Source of the DNA: an uncultured Eubacteriales bacterium
GTDB lineage: Bacteria; Bacillota; Clostridia; Oscillospirales; Oscillospiraceae
Assembly: GCA_900317855.1 (NCBI GenBank)
Contig: ONIG01000020.1
Location: forward strand, 1 to 39,499
DNA: 39,499 bases
Direction of reading: 5' to 3'
Within the stretch, counting starts at the first letter, position 1; the number at the start of each line of letters is the position of its first letter. The notes beneath the pieces are model-generated. The model had not been told where the DNA came from. It saw only the letters and a list, made by a program, of their open reading frames with translations, and did no database searches. This document shows positions 1-6,723 of the stretch, piece after piece. Made by a program: the position numbers and the translations under genes.

Positions 1-10
1 TCAAAAAATC

Positions 11-378
11 TCTCTACTAAATTACCGAAGCCTGCACCCCTCAAAAAACGACATTTGTTTTTTGCTTTTCTTTTGAGGTGGTCTGCAGTAGCGGATTCTG
101 GCGTGATTTTCTCAGCATTGTCCTCTACTCCTGTACCGCACGGTTTTGAGGCAAAAAGTAAACACCGGGCTGAAAATTTCCTTCTACTCCTGTACCGCAA
201 CATCCAAAGCCAAAAAGTAAACACCGCATCGAAATCTTTTTTGAAAAGCCCTCTATTCCTGTACCGCAACATCGAGCGGAAAATTTTCAACATCAACTTC
301 AAAAATGCTGCGAATGCCCCTCACTCTCTTACCGCAACATCGGAGGCCAAAAAACGACATCAATTTTTGAAATTTCCC
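11..378. repeat. Array of five degenerate ~60-70 bp direct repeats
   Basis: Five related units start near 11, 122, 181, 250 and 319. Each begins with a variant of CCTCTACTCCTGTACCGCAA, usually followed by CATCG and then, a few bases on, a second block: CAAAAAGTAAACACCG in units 2 and 3, CAAAAAACGACAT in units 1 and 5. Spacing is about 61 to 69 bp for the last four units; the first lies about 111 bp before the second. The units are AT-rich and diverged, with stops in most frames, so I see no gene. They lie at the edge of mobile-element debris and could be recombinase or replication-protein binding sites, but nothing in the window shows which. Confidence 0.6.
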
Positions 379-420
379 AGATAATTCACAAATTAATGGG
401 ATTTCACGGCTCAAAGCGCA

Positions 421-460
421 AAAAGAGCGTCTGCCTCTTTTCAGAAGCAGACGCTCTTTT
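421..460 (-). terminator. Terminator of the tnpV operon
   Basis: A perfect 14-bp inverted repeat (421-434 with 447-460) reads AAAAGAGCGTCTGC and its complement around a 12-nt loop. On the minus strand it ends in a T run just after the 51-residue ORF stops, so it fits as the end of that short operon. Confidence 0.8.
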
Positions 461-475
461 GGTATTATTCAGTTT

Positions 476-631
476 TTACCTCATCAGCCGGATCAGCAGC
501 TCGTTCACGTCCTCTGTAGGCTTGCCGCCGGCCAGCAGCTTGTTCCGAAAGGACAGTAGTGCGCCTGTCAGAAGCCGGCGTTCAGCGGTGCAGAGTACCA
601 GAACCCGATCTCTATTCCTTCGCCCGAGCAT
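476..631 (-). CDS. Small mobile-element protein, 51 aa
   Basis: This short ORF starts at an ATG that follows a GAGGTG ribosome site overlapping the stop of the upstream tnpV-like gene. It encodes 51 residues with a C-terminal part reading TAERRLLTGALLSFRNKLL and then GGKPTEDVNELLIRLM. From memory, small proteins with this pattern (an ER-LL segment, FRNK-L, then GK-TEDV-ELL) occur in clostridial integrative elements beside tnpV. No function is known to me. It has no membrane segment and looks like a short all-helical protein. A strong hairpin terminator follows 16 bp downstream, which supports a real two-gene unit. Confidence 0.6.
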   Translation of the reverse strand: MLGRRNRDRVLVLCTAERRLLTGALLSFRNKLLAGGKPTEDVNELLIRLMR

Positions 632-640
632 GACCGCACC

Positions 641-919
641 TCAGCAGTAGACCAGCTCAGAGAGGACGACCTCCTCGGCCCGCTGCCGGATATTGTTCAT
701 CCGACCAACCCATTCCATCTGATCGGCGGCCTTTAGCTGCTCTGTGACGCCTTCGGCCTTCTTCATTTGCTCCACGATCCGGTCGAACATGGCCTGTGCC
801 GACTCGCCGATCTCCTTGAGATGCGGCTCAAGCGTTCCCGTCAGCAGCATTCCTGTGTAGATCCCGTCCATGTGTGTGCGCAGATACCGTCTCCGCGCCG
901 CTGCAAATCTGTTTTCCAT
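641..919 (-). CDS. tnpV: TnpV-like transposon-associated protein, 92 aa
   Basis: The protein matches the C-terminal three quarters of the TnpV family, small proteins carried by Tn4451-like and related clostridial mobile elements. Recognisable parts are RRRYLRTHMDG near the N terminus, the middle FDRIVEQMKKAEGVTEQLKA, then QMEWVGRMNNIRQRAEEV and a final ELVY. The start at 919 is supported by an AAGGAGA ribosome site 7 nt upstream (926-932). Usual family members carry about 20-40 more N-terminal residues, so this one is short. The role of TnpV is unclear; it is not itself a transposase. Its stop codon overlaps the ribosome site of the next small gene. No recombinase is present nearby, so the parent element appears decayed. 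Confidence 0.75.
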   Translation of the reverse strand: MENRFAAARRRYLRTHMDGIYTGMLLTGTLEPHLKEIGESAQAMFDRIVEQMKKAEGVTEQLKAADQMEWVGRMNNIRQRAEEVVLSELVYC

Positions 920-932
920 ATCGTGTCTCCTT

Positions 933-1428
933 CATGTTTACGGTGGTGGTTTCTTTCTTCGCCTTCATACTACCGCAGCACGGCAGAAAGCACCAATGTG
1001 TAACAATCAGATTTACAGACTTGACGGCAGGGAACTCTCCCAAGGCGTAGGTTGATGCTTGCCAAATCGAAGGCTTTTCTCCATCTCATAGGACTGGCTT
1101 CTTCTTTTTGCACTAATACGACTTAAAACAGACATTTTAATAACTATCGAGCGGACAGATCCTCGGATTATCGGTGAATATTCAGTGTGTTTTCGGGCAC
1201 AAAGGCAGCGATGCACACTTTTCAACAGAAAAACAAGTCTGAAAAACACACTTTTCATATTTTGGCGCTGATCCTACCCATCCAGAAGGCTCTCGAGCGG
1301 AGCGCCGTCGCCCGGAAAAGTGTCCATCATCGGTACGCCCATGAAAAACCACGCATCGGTTAGGTACGTGGTTCAAGCTGCCAGATCGAAAAAAGCCGGA
1401 TATTATATACGAAAATCATCAATTTCAG
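933..1428. other. About 500 bp without a supported gene
   Basis: No ORF here has both a convincing start and a family I recognise. On the minus strand, positions 1372-1274 read between two stops as a 32-residue stretch (TYLTDAWFFMGVPMMDTFPG and then DGAPLESLLDG) that looks like the end of a real protein, but it has no start. It may be a gene remnant of the decayed element. The rest is AT-rich and unassigned. Confidence 0.4.
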
Positions 1429-1457
1429 TTGAAAATTGGCGAGTATTCCGCTATAAT
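1429..1457 (+). promoter_or_regulatory. Sigma-A promoter of the XRE gene
   Basis: TTGAAA (1429-1434) and TATAAT (1452-1457) are separated by exactly 17 bp, 41 bp before the XRE start codon, with an AAGGAGGG ribosome site at 1485-1492. Confidence 0.75.
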
Positions 1458-1498
1458 ATCATTGCGATTTTATAAACTCTGACCAAGGAGGGTGAAAC

Positions 1499-1723
1499 AT
1501 GGCCGTTAGCTTTAAAAAGCTCTGGAAGCTGCTCATTGATAAAGATATGAAAAAGAGCGACCTTGAGCGTGAAGCCAAGATCACTCATTACGCATTAAGC
1601 AAGCTTTCTCAGGGGAAGGACGTCTCCACCGAGGTCTTAGGCAAGATCTGCGAGACGCTCAACTGCACGATAGACGATATCATGGAATTCGTGCCGGATC
1701 AGGAGGAAAAGCATGGAAACTAA
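1499..1723 (+). CDS. XRE-family small DNA-binding regulator, 74 aa
   Basis: A single Cro/C1-type helix-turn-helix domain makes up nearly the whole protein. The pattern is the short YozG-like form: KLWKLLIDKDMKKSDLEREA, then ITHYALSKLSQGKDVSTEVL as turn and recognition helix, and GKICETLNCTIDDIMEF at the end. Such proteins are common regulators in clostridial chromosomes and mobile elements. The start has a near-ideal ribosome site (AAGGAGGG, 6 nt spacing) and a 17-bp-spaced promoter. Its last 11 nt overlap the start of the next gene, so the two are translationally coupled. It may control its own operon, though no clear palindrome was seen at the promoter. Confidence 0.85.
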   Translation: MAVSFKKLWKLLIDKDMKKSDLEREAKITHYALSKLSQGKDVSTEVLGKICETLNCTIDDIMEFVPDQEEKHGN

Positions 1724-2531
1724 AGATATTCTCAATTTGATTGCACTTATTGTCATTCCTATCGCTGCGGTCCTTATTGGTCGGTGGCTCCAAGACCGTT
1801 CTGAAAAGCGTAAAGATAAGATGCAAATATTTAAAGTGCTAATGACCTCAAGAATATATGGATGGACTCCTGACAGCGTAAACGCGCTCAACATCATTGA
1901 CGTTGTGTTTTCCGATGACAAAAAAGTTAGGGCAGCATGGAAAGACCTCAACGAAAAATACCATGTTACCAATCCGGACCAGCAACAGCTGAAGAAAATT
2001 GAACTTGCACAGTACAAATTGCTCGATGCAATCGCAAATGCGCTGGGTTACAAAAACAAGATTACATGGGAGACAATTCAGAATCCCTATATGCCCGACG
2101 GAATGGCAAGACAAATAGAGGCCCAGAAAAATATCTGCCTTGCCGTTACTCCCTCTCTCAAGAGCTACGGCATCTCGGGGCGCGGACGCTTATTTGAAGT
2201 AAAGCAGCGCGTCAAGGAGGCAACCGCCGGGATCGGCACGAACCTCTTCCTCTGCAAAGTTGCGATGGATATTGTTGCAAAACACATTCCGGCAGATGAG
2301 AACGGTGTCCGCATTGCCGAGCTGGATGAGATGAGTTATCGCAAAACCTTATGGGCGCATCAGCCTCTCACTAACTTCTGGCGAGTGGGACGAGGAATCG
2401 CAAAGAAGCTCGAAGAAAACGGTATGTTCACGATGGGCGATGTGGCACGATGCTCTGTCCACAACGAGGACAAACTTTACAAGCTCTTCGGTAAGAATGC
2501 GGAGCTGCTGATCGACCACGCTTGTGTATAA
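1713..2531 (+). CDS. Chimeric ORF: DUF6680-like membrane protein joined to Y-family polymerase fragments
   Basis: Residues 1-140 resemble DUF6680 proteins: one N-terminal membrane helix (about 5-24), then KRKDKMQIFKVLMTSRIYGW and NALNIIDVVFSDDK. From about residue 141 the sequence becomes that of a UmuC/DinB-type polymerase: CLAVTPSLKSYGISGRGRLF, then directly TAGIGTNLFLCKVAMDIVAK, FWRVGRGIAKKLE and LLIDHA, where it stops. The polymerase N terminus and palm segment with the catalytic acidic residues (SIDE region) are missing, a few residues are lost near 247-250, and the C-terminal little finger is absent. All joins are in frame. It cannot be an active polymerase. It may be a decayed fusion made by deletions in a mobile element, or an expressed membrane protein with a polymerase-derived tail. 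The start overlaps the XRE gene with an AGGAGG site at 1701-1706. Confidence 0.7.
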   Translation: METKDILNLIALIVIPIAAVLIGRWLQDRSEKRKDKMQIFKVLMTSRIYGWTPDSVNALNIIDVVFSDDKKVRAAWKDLNEKYHVTNPDQQQLKKIELAQYKLLDAIANALGYKNKITWETIQNPYMPDGMARQIEAQKNICLAVTPSLKSYGISGRGRLFEVKQRVKEATAGIGTNLFLCKVAMDIVAKHIPADENGVRIAELDEMSYRKTLWAHQPLTNFWRVGRGIAKKLEENGMFTMGDVARCSVHNEDKLYKLFGKNAELLIDHACV

Positions 2532-2583
2532 CCACAAGACTTCTTTTGAATCCATCGCCTGGCGAACGATTTTCGGCATACAG

Positions 2584-2617
2584 AAAAGCCTGACGCTACA
2601 GCGTCAGGCTTTTCTCT
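2584..2617 (+). terminator. Terminator (copy of the icd terminator)
   Basis: A 14-bp perfect stem (2584-2597 with 2600-2613) built on AAAAGCCTGACGCT is followed by TCTCTTTTT. It closes the XRE/chimera unit on the plus strand. It is nearly identical to the hairpin after the true icd gene at 5575-5606. Confidence 0.8.
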
Positions 2618-2686
2618 TTTTAAAGGAGTTTCAGCACCCCGTCGCCGTAGTCGGCGCAGGTCGCGCCGTCCGGCCGGCCGGTGATG
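2584..2686 (-). repeat. Displaced copy of the 3' end of icd plus its terminator (candidate att site)
   Basis: On the minus strand this segment encodes ITGRPDGATCADYGDGVLK, then LL and a stop, the same C terminus as the isocitrate dehydrogenase at 5611 (which ends RI). Positions 2642-2667 match 5633-5658 exactly (26 bp), and after one mismatch 2669-2686 match 5660-5677 exactly (18 bp). The adjoining terminator hairpin is also shared. No upstream icd sequence is present. This is the pattern left when an element integrates at the 3' end of a gene and restores it, as e14 does in the E. coli icd gene. Confidence 0.75.
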
Positions 2687-2780
2687 TCGCTTTTTGTTTT
2701 TCGCGTAAATGCGCTGCGGCATTGCGTTTCTATATTATACGCAGAAGCAAAATGATATCTGTGTGAATTCAAACAAAAAA

Positions 2781-2810
2781 TTGCCATGTAATTCATGCAG
2801 GTTTGATAAT
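2781..2810 (+). promoter_or_regulatory. Possible promoter of the hydrolase gene
   Basis: TTGCCA (2781-2786) and GATAAT (2805-2810) are 18 bp apart, 58 bp before the hydrolase start. The match is moderate. Confidence 0.4.
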
Positions 2811-2868
2811 TGTTTCTGTGGAAAGCATATGATATATTTGAATCACCTTTTGAAGGGAGATAGAGAAT

Positions 2869-4824
2869 ATGAAAAAACAATCAAGTGCAGCAAAGTTTCT
2901 CGCTGTTCTGCTTGCTGTCATTCTGGTCTGCTGCATCGTCCAGAATGTCGTGCTGACCGACGGCGGAAACGTGCGCATAGAAGATGTAAGCTGGGTCACG
3001 GATGACGGTGCCTATCTTGCGGCGCGCATTTTCATACCTGACGGCGTGTCCGCCGATGCCCCAGCGCCCGCCGTTGTCGCATGTCATGGATACAACAACA
3101 CGCTGGAAGTTCAGGAAGTCAACTGCATTGAGCTGTCACGACGCGGCTATGTTGTGATTGCTCTGGACGCATATGGTCACGGCAACTCAACCGCCGCTAT
3201 CGGTCAAATGACGGATGACGATCTTGTTGACGGTGCTGCCGACGGCCAGATTGCGCTCGACGCCGAGGGCGATGCCGCTGTTCAGGACGGCGGTGTATAC
3301 AGCGCGCTGCAGTATCTGGGCACGCTTCCGTTTGTCGACCCGGAAAACATCGGCCTGGTCGGACATTCCATGGGCGGATATACGATCCAAATGGCCGCAA
3401 ACCGTGCGCTGTGCAAGCAGCAGGCCGGGGCAGATGTCGTCGTGCCCAAGACAGTCTTCATCATGTGCGAAGGCAAAGGCATTTCCTACGATGATTTTTC
3501 CGTGAACGTCGCCACGCTGACGCCCGAATTTGACGAATTTGCTTCCGGACACTGGGGGATCACCATCCCAAGCGAGGCAAACACATCCGCCAAGCTGAAG
3601 TCTCTGTTCGGTCTGGACGAACAGGCAGCAGACATTACATATAACGAGTTTTATACCGTCGGCAGCGAGAAAACGCTGACCAGAACGGAAGCGATCGACG
3701 CCGGCAAAGAGGGAACGCTGCGCACGGCCTATTTCCTCAAGGGCCGCACGCACCCCGGTGCGCACAATTCGTTTGCCGCAGAAGAATACATTCTGGATTT
3801 TATGAATGTGACGCTCAAAGCCGGACAGCCGGACGGTATTCCGGCGTCGAGCCAGATCTGGCTGATTAAGAACATTGCCGGTCTGGTGTGCCTCATCTGT
3901 TTCTTCCTGCTGGTGATCCCGGTTGCAGAACTGCTGCTCAGACTGCGCTTTTTTGCTACGATCGTCAGAAAGCCTTACCCCGGTGTCTCTCTCCAAACCG
4001 GCAAGTGCAGATACTGGATTCTGTTCGTCATTGGCATGCTGCCGGCCGCGCTGTCCTTCTTCCCCGCCGTCGGCAACCCGATCTGCGTCAAATTCATGAA
4101 TTTCAATAGCGCGATCCCGTGGCAGAACACGAAGGCTTTCCCGATGCCGATCGTAAACGGATTTGCACTGTTCAACGTTATCTGCGGTGCTGCCGCCCTG
4201 CTGCTGTATGTTCTGTTTGTCCGCAGGCCGTGGAAGCGGACCGGAGATCACACAGTCGCACCTGTATCCGGGGTTTCCTTTGCGGATGTCATGAAGTCGC
4301 TTCTGCTTGCCGCGGTAACGTTCTTCTGCGTCTATATGACGCTCGTACTGGCCGCATATTTCTTCAAGGTGGATTTCCGGTTCTTCACGCTGAGCATCAA
4401 AACCATCGATCCGCTGCGGCTTAGCATGCTGCTGCGATATGCCCCCTTCTTTGCCGTGTTCTATGTAATCAACAGCCTCACATTGAACGCCTCCGTCGCC
4501 GTGTCCGGCAGGAAGGAATGGGTCAACGACCTGCTCTGTGCCCTGGAAAATGTCGGCGGCCTTCTGGTAATCCACATCGTGGACTACGCCGGAATGTATG
4601 CCAGCGGCACAAAACTGCTCAATGGCTATTCCTCCATGGGCGGGAATTCGGCGATGGCCGGCATCCTGCTGTGGGGTCTGCTGCTTGTGCTCCCGCTCGC
4701 CGCGATCATTGCCAGACGGCTCTATAAAAAGACCGGGAACTTCTGGCTGGCCGGATTTATCAACACATTTCTGGTTACGCTGTTTGCCGTTTCCAACACG
4801 GCAATCAGCAACGCGGTATTCTGA
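2869..4824 (+). CDS. Membrane-anchored alpha/beta hydrolase with multi-pass C-terminal domain, 651 aa
   Basis: The N terminus has one membrane helix (about 8-28). Residues 40-320 form an alpha/beta hydrolase fold: an HGYNN oxyanion motif at 73-77, the nucleophile elbow GHSMGG at 165-170 (Ser167) and a late histidine in HPGAHNSF (295 or 299). From about 330 to the end come some seven or eight hydrophobic helices. Dienelactone-hydrolase/peptidase-like domains fused to such a membrane part occur in clostridia, but I know no substrate. The catalytic domain should face outside if the first helix acts as an anchor. The start is backed by an AAGGGAG site. The gene lies between the two icd 3' copies, with lower GC than the genes to its right, so it is probably island cargo. 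The downstream MarR gene may regulate it. Confidence 0.75.
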   Translation: MKKQSSAAKFLAVLLAVILVCCIVQNVVLTDGGNVRIEDVSWVTDDGAYLAARIFIPDGVSADAPAPAVVACHGYNNTLEVQEVNCIELSRRGYVVIALDAYGHGNSTAAIGQMTDDDLVDGAADGQIALDAEGDAAVQDGGVYSALQYLGTLPFVDPENIGLVGHSMGGYTIQMAANRALCKQQAGADVVVPKTVFIMCEGKGISYDDFSVNVATLTPEFDEFASGHWGITIPSEANTSAKLKSLFGLDEQAADITYNEFYTVGSEKTLTRTEAIDAGKEGTLRTAYFLKGRTHPGAHNSFAAEEYILDFMNVTLKAGQPDGIPASSQIWLIKNIAGLVCLICFFLLVIPVAELLLRLRFFATIVRKPYPGVSLQTGKCRYWILFVIGMLPAALSFFPAVGNPICVKFMNFNSAIPWQNTKAFPMPIVNGFALFNVICGAAALLLYVLFVRRPWKRTGDHTVAPVSGVSFADVMKSLLLAAVTFFCVYMTLVLAAYFFKVDFRFFTLSIKTIDPLRLSMLLRYAPFFAVFYVINSLTLNASVAVSGRKEWVNDLLCALENVGGLLVIHIVDYAGMYASGTKLLNGYSSMGGNSAMAGILLWGLLLVLPLAAIIARRLYKKTGNFWLAGFINTFLVTLFAVSNTAISNAVF

Positions 4825-4837
4825 TCTGCCGGTAACG

Positions 4838-4869
4838 TTCAGGCAGCCCATCTTTTTGGGCTGCCTGAA
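4838..4869. terminator. Hairpin after the hydrolase gene
   Basis: A 13-bp perfect stem (4838-4850 with 4857-4869) around a short T-rich loop lies 14 bp after the hydrolase stop. It lacks a strong T run on the plus strand, so termination may be partial and read-through into the MarR gene is possible. Confidence 0.55.
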
Positions 4870-4875
4870 TGGTTA

Positions 4876-4904
4876 TTGATTCTCCGGGAAAAATAAAGTA
4901 TAAT
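4876..4904 (+). promoter_or_regulatory. Promoter of the MarR gene
   Basis: TTGATT (4876-4881) and a perfect TATAAT (4899-4904) are 17 bp apart. The -10 box lies inside the longer ORF that begins at 4869, so the true start must be the ATG at 4935, which has an AAGGAGA site at 4924-4930. Confidence 0.75.
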
Positions 4905-4934
4905 GATTTTATATTACTTTCCCAAGGAGAACAT

Positions 4935-5444
4935 ATGGCGATCAAATGGATGGGCAGATACCGCGACTTTGTCTCGGCCGTGGTCAAACACAGCAACCAA
5001 TATAACCGCGTGGCAAACGTCGATTCGGTATCCTTCGAGGACAAAACCTTCAGCAGCATTGAGTGGCAGATACTTGAATATGTATACGAGCATCCGGACG
5101 ACACCGGCAACATGTCCGTAATATCCGAAGCGCTCGGACTCGCGGCCAGTTCCTTCTCGAAAAGCACCGCAAAGCTGGTTCGTCTCGGGCTGGTCGAAAA
5201 ATATATGGTCGACGGAAATCGCAAAAACATCATCCTCCGCGTCAGTGAGGAGGGCCGGCGCTGTTACGATTACATTGTAGAAAACCAGATGAAGGCGCTG
5301 TTTCTCGATACCTTTGCGCAGCTCGACTGCCTGGACGACAAGCAGCTGGCCGCTGTCGTTTCTGCAATATCCATGCTCGGGTATCTCCCCGAAACACCGG
5401 CGCAGAAAAAAGCCGCTCCGAAAAAACTCATCCGTATCGAATAA
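4935..5444 (+). CDS. MarR-family transcriptional regulator, 169 aa
   Basis: The protein has a winged helix-turn-helix core of the MarR type: FSSIEWQILEYVYEH, then SVISEALGLAASSFSKSTAK as the DNA-reading part, LVRLGLVEKYMV and a wing before RVSEEGRRCYDYI. An alanine- and lysine-rich tail ends the protein. I place the start at 4935 because a 17-bp-spaced promoter and a ribosome site lie just before it. It is cotranscribed with nothing downstream, since only a hairpin and the end of icd follow. It may control the adjacent hydrolase gene. No operator palindrome was clear. It sits inside the putative icd-associated island. Confidence 0.8.
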   Translation: MAIKWMGRYRDFVSAVVKHSNQYNRVANVDSVSFEDKTFSSIEWQILEYVYEHPDDTGNMSVISEALGLAASSFSKSTAKLVRLGLVEKYMVDGNRKNIILRVSEEGRRCYDYIVENQMKALFLDTFAQLDCLDDKQLAAVVSAISMLGYLPETPAQKKAAPKKLIRIE

Positions 5445-5449
5445 CATCC

Positions 5450-5557
5450 GCACTGCTGCACGAATGGGCGGCCAGCTGGTCGGACGTGACGGAATTCGAG
5501 TTCATCCCGGTCATCAGCAGCCGGAAAATAAGCGAAAAAATGGCGCGGGAAGAATAA
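5450..5557 (+). pseudogene. Possible C-terminal gene remnant, 35 codons
   Basis: Directly after the MarR stop, an open frame without a start reads ALLHEWAASWSDVTEFEFIP, then VISSRKISEKMAREE and a stop. The composition (W, F, E, acidic and aromatic spacing) looks like the end of a real protein, but I cannot name the family. It may be the tail of a gene cut by integration or deletion at the icd site. A small hairpin (5542-5549 with 5562-5569) overlaps its end. Chance coding appearance cannot be excluded. Confidence 0.3.
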
Positions 5558-5571
5558 CACACCCGCGCCGC

Positions 5572-5606
5572 AAAAAAAGCCTGACGCCGCAGCGTCAGGC
5601 TTTTTT
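5572..5606 (-). terminator. Terminator of the citrate/2-oxoglutarate operon
   Basis: A 9-bp GC-rich stem (5579-5587 with 5592-5600) is extended by seven A and six T on the outside, so it can work on both strands. It ends the four-gene minus-strand operon 5 bp after the icd stop. Confidence 0.85.
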
Positions 5607-5677
5607 CTTTTCAAATCCGCTTCAAAACCCCATCGCCGTAGTCGGCGCAGGTCGCGCCATCCGGCCGGCCGGTGATG
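5575..5677 (-). repeat. Native 3' end of icd with terminator (second copy of the direct repeat)
   Basis: This is the functional partner of the copy at 2584-2686. It spans the last codons of icd and the hairpin terminator. The two copies are in the same orientation about 3.0 kb apart. The coding part differs by a single base over 45, and the 3' flank differs more. Confidence 0.75.
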
Positions 5678-6723
5678 ACGACCGGGCAGGCGTCGAGCGC
5701 CGCCTCGAGCTTATCCGCCGCGGCCGCGCGGCCGATGTGCCGCAGGAGCATGACCTCCGCGCGCAGGATGCTCTGGGGATTGGCATAGTCGCCCATGCCG
5801 CGCTCGATCATGCGCGGGGCCGAGCCGTGGATGGCCTCAAACATGGCGTAGCGGTCGCCGATGTTGGCGCTGCCCGCCGTACCGACGCCGCCCTGCAGCT
5901 GCGCGGCCTCGTCGGTGATGATGTCGCCGTAGAGGTTCGGCAGCAGCAGCACCTGAAACTGCCCGCGCACCCGCTCGTTGACGAGGTTCGCCGCCATGAT
6001 ATCAATATAATAATCATCAACGGTGATCTCGGGATAGTCGGCGGCCACCTCGTGGCAGAGGGCGGTGAACTTGCCGTCCGTCTTTTTGAGGATGTTCGCC
6101 TTCGTGACGACGGTCACGCGCGTCTTGCCGCTGCGCCGGGCATAGTCGAACGCCGCGCGGGCAATGCGGCGCGTGCCGGGGTCGGTCGTGACCTTGAAGT
6201 CCACGGCCATGCCGGGCAGCTCCACGCCGCGGCTGCCGAGGGCGTACTCGCCCTCCGTGTTCTCGCGGAAGAACGTCCAGTCGATGCCCTGCTCGGGAAT
6301 GGTCACGGGGCGGACGTTCGCGTAGAGGTCGAGCGCGCGGCGCAGCTTCACGTTCGCGCTCTCGAGCCCACCGCCCATGGGCGTCGTCGTCGGGCCCTTG
6401 AGCAGCACGTCGCAGGCCGTGATTTCAGAGAGCACATCGTCCGGCACCGCCTGGTTGCAGGCCAGCCGGTTTTCGATCGTGAGGCCGCGGATGCGCCGCA
6501 GGGCGATGCTGCCGCGCGCGATCTCGTCGGCGAGCAGCGCCTCGAGCACGCGCACCGCCTGCTCCATGATGATCGGGCCGATGCCGTCGCCGTCCACAAG
6601 GCCGATGGTCACGGTCGCCTTGTTCGTATAGTCCACCCGCTCGGCGGTCATACCCGCGACGCGGGCCTGCTGCTCGGTGAGCAGCGTGCGAAACGCCGCA
6701 CAGGCGCGGTCAATGTCGTTCAT
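5611..6723 (-). CDS. icd: Isocitrate dehydrogenase (isocitrate/isopropylmalate dehydrogenase family), 370 aa
   Basis: Oxidative decarboxylation of isocitrate to 2-oxoglutarate is the expected reaction. Family landmarks are GDGIGP at 45-50, the substrate-arginine region ESANVKLRRALDLYANVRP at about 121-139, FFRENTEGEYAL after it, KANILK, and NLYGDIITDEAAQLQGG with the metal-binding aspartates. The length suits the short NAD-type form. Coenzyme choice cannot be settled by eye. The start at 6723 overlaps the aconitase stop as ATGA and has an AAGGAG site, so translation is coupled; the longer open frame upstream is aconitase shadow. Position behind Re-citrate synthase and aconitase favours isocitrate over isopropylmalate as substrate. 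A displaced copy of its 3' end lies 3 kb away. Confidence 0.9.
   Translation of the reverse strand: MNDIDRACAAFRTLLTEQQARVAGMTAERVDYTNKATVTIGLVDGDGIGPIIMEQAVRVLEALLADEIARGSIALRRIRGLTIENRLACNQAVPDDVLSEITACDVLLKGPTTTPMGGGLESANVKLRRALDLYANVRPVTIPEQGIDWTFFRENTEGEYALGSRGVELPGMAVDFKVTTDPGTRRIARAAFDYARRSGKTRVTVVTKANILKKTDGKFTALCHEVAADYPEITVDDYYIDIMAANLVNERVRGQFQVLLLPNLYGDIITDEAAQLQGGVGTAGSANIGDRYAMFEAIHGSAPRMIERGMGDYANPQSILRAEVMLLRHIGRAAAADKLEAALDACPVVITGRPDGATCADYGDGVLKRI

Noticed and set aside
11..378. CRISPR array
   Set aside because: The units are diverged and 60-70 bp apart, repeat and spacer lengths are irregular, and no cas gene is present.
828..1043. Frameshifted N-terminal extension of tnpV
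   Set aside because: A frame upstream reads KETRYGK, which resembles TnpV N termini, but the start at 919 has an ideal ribosome site that explains this sequence. I therefore did not call a frameshift.
1013..1376. Minus-strand ORFs of 81 and 64 codons
   Set aside because: They have no convincing ribosome site or family pattern and lie in AT-rich debris.
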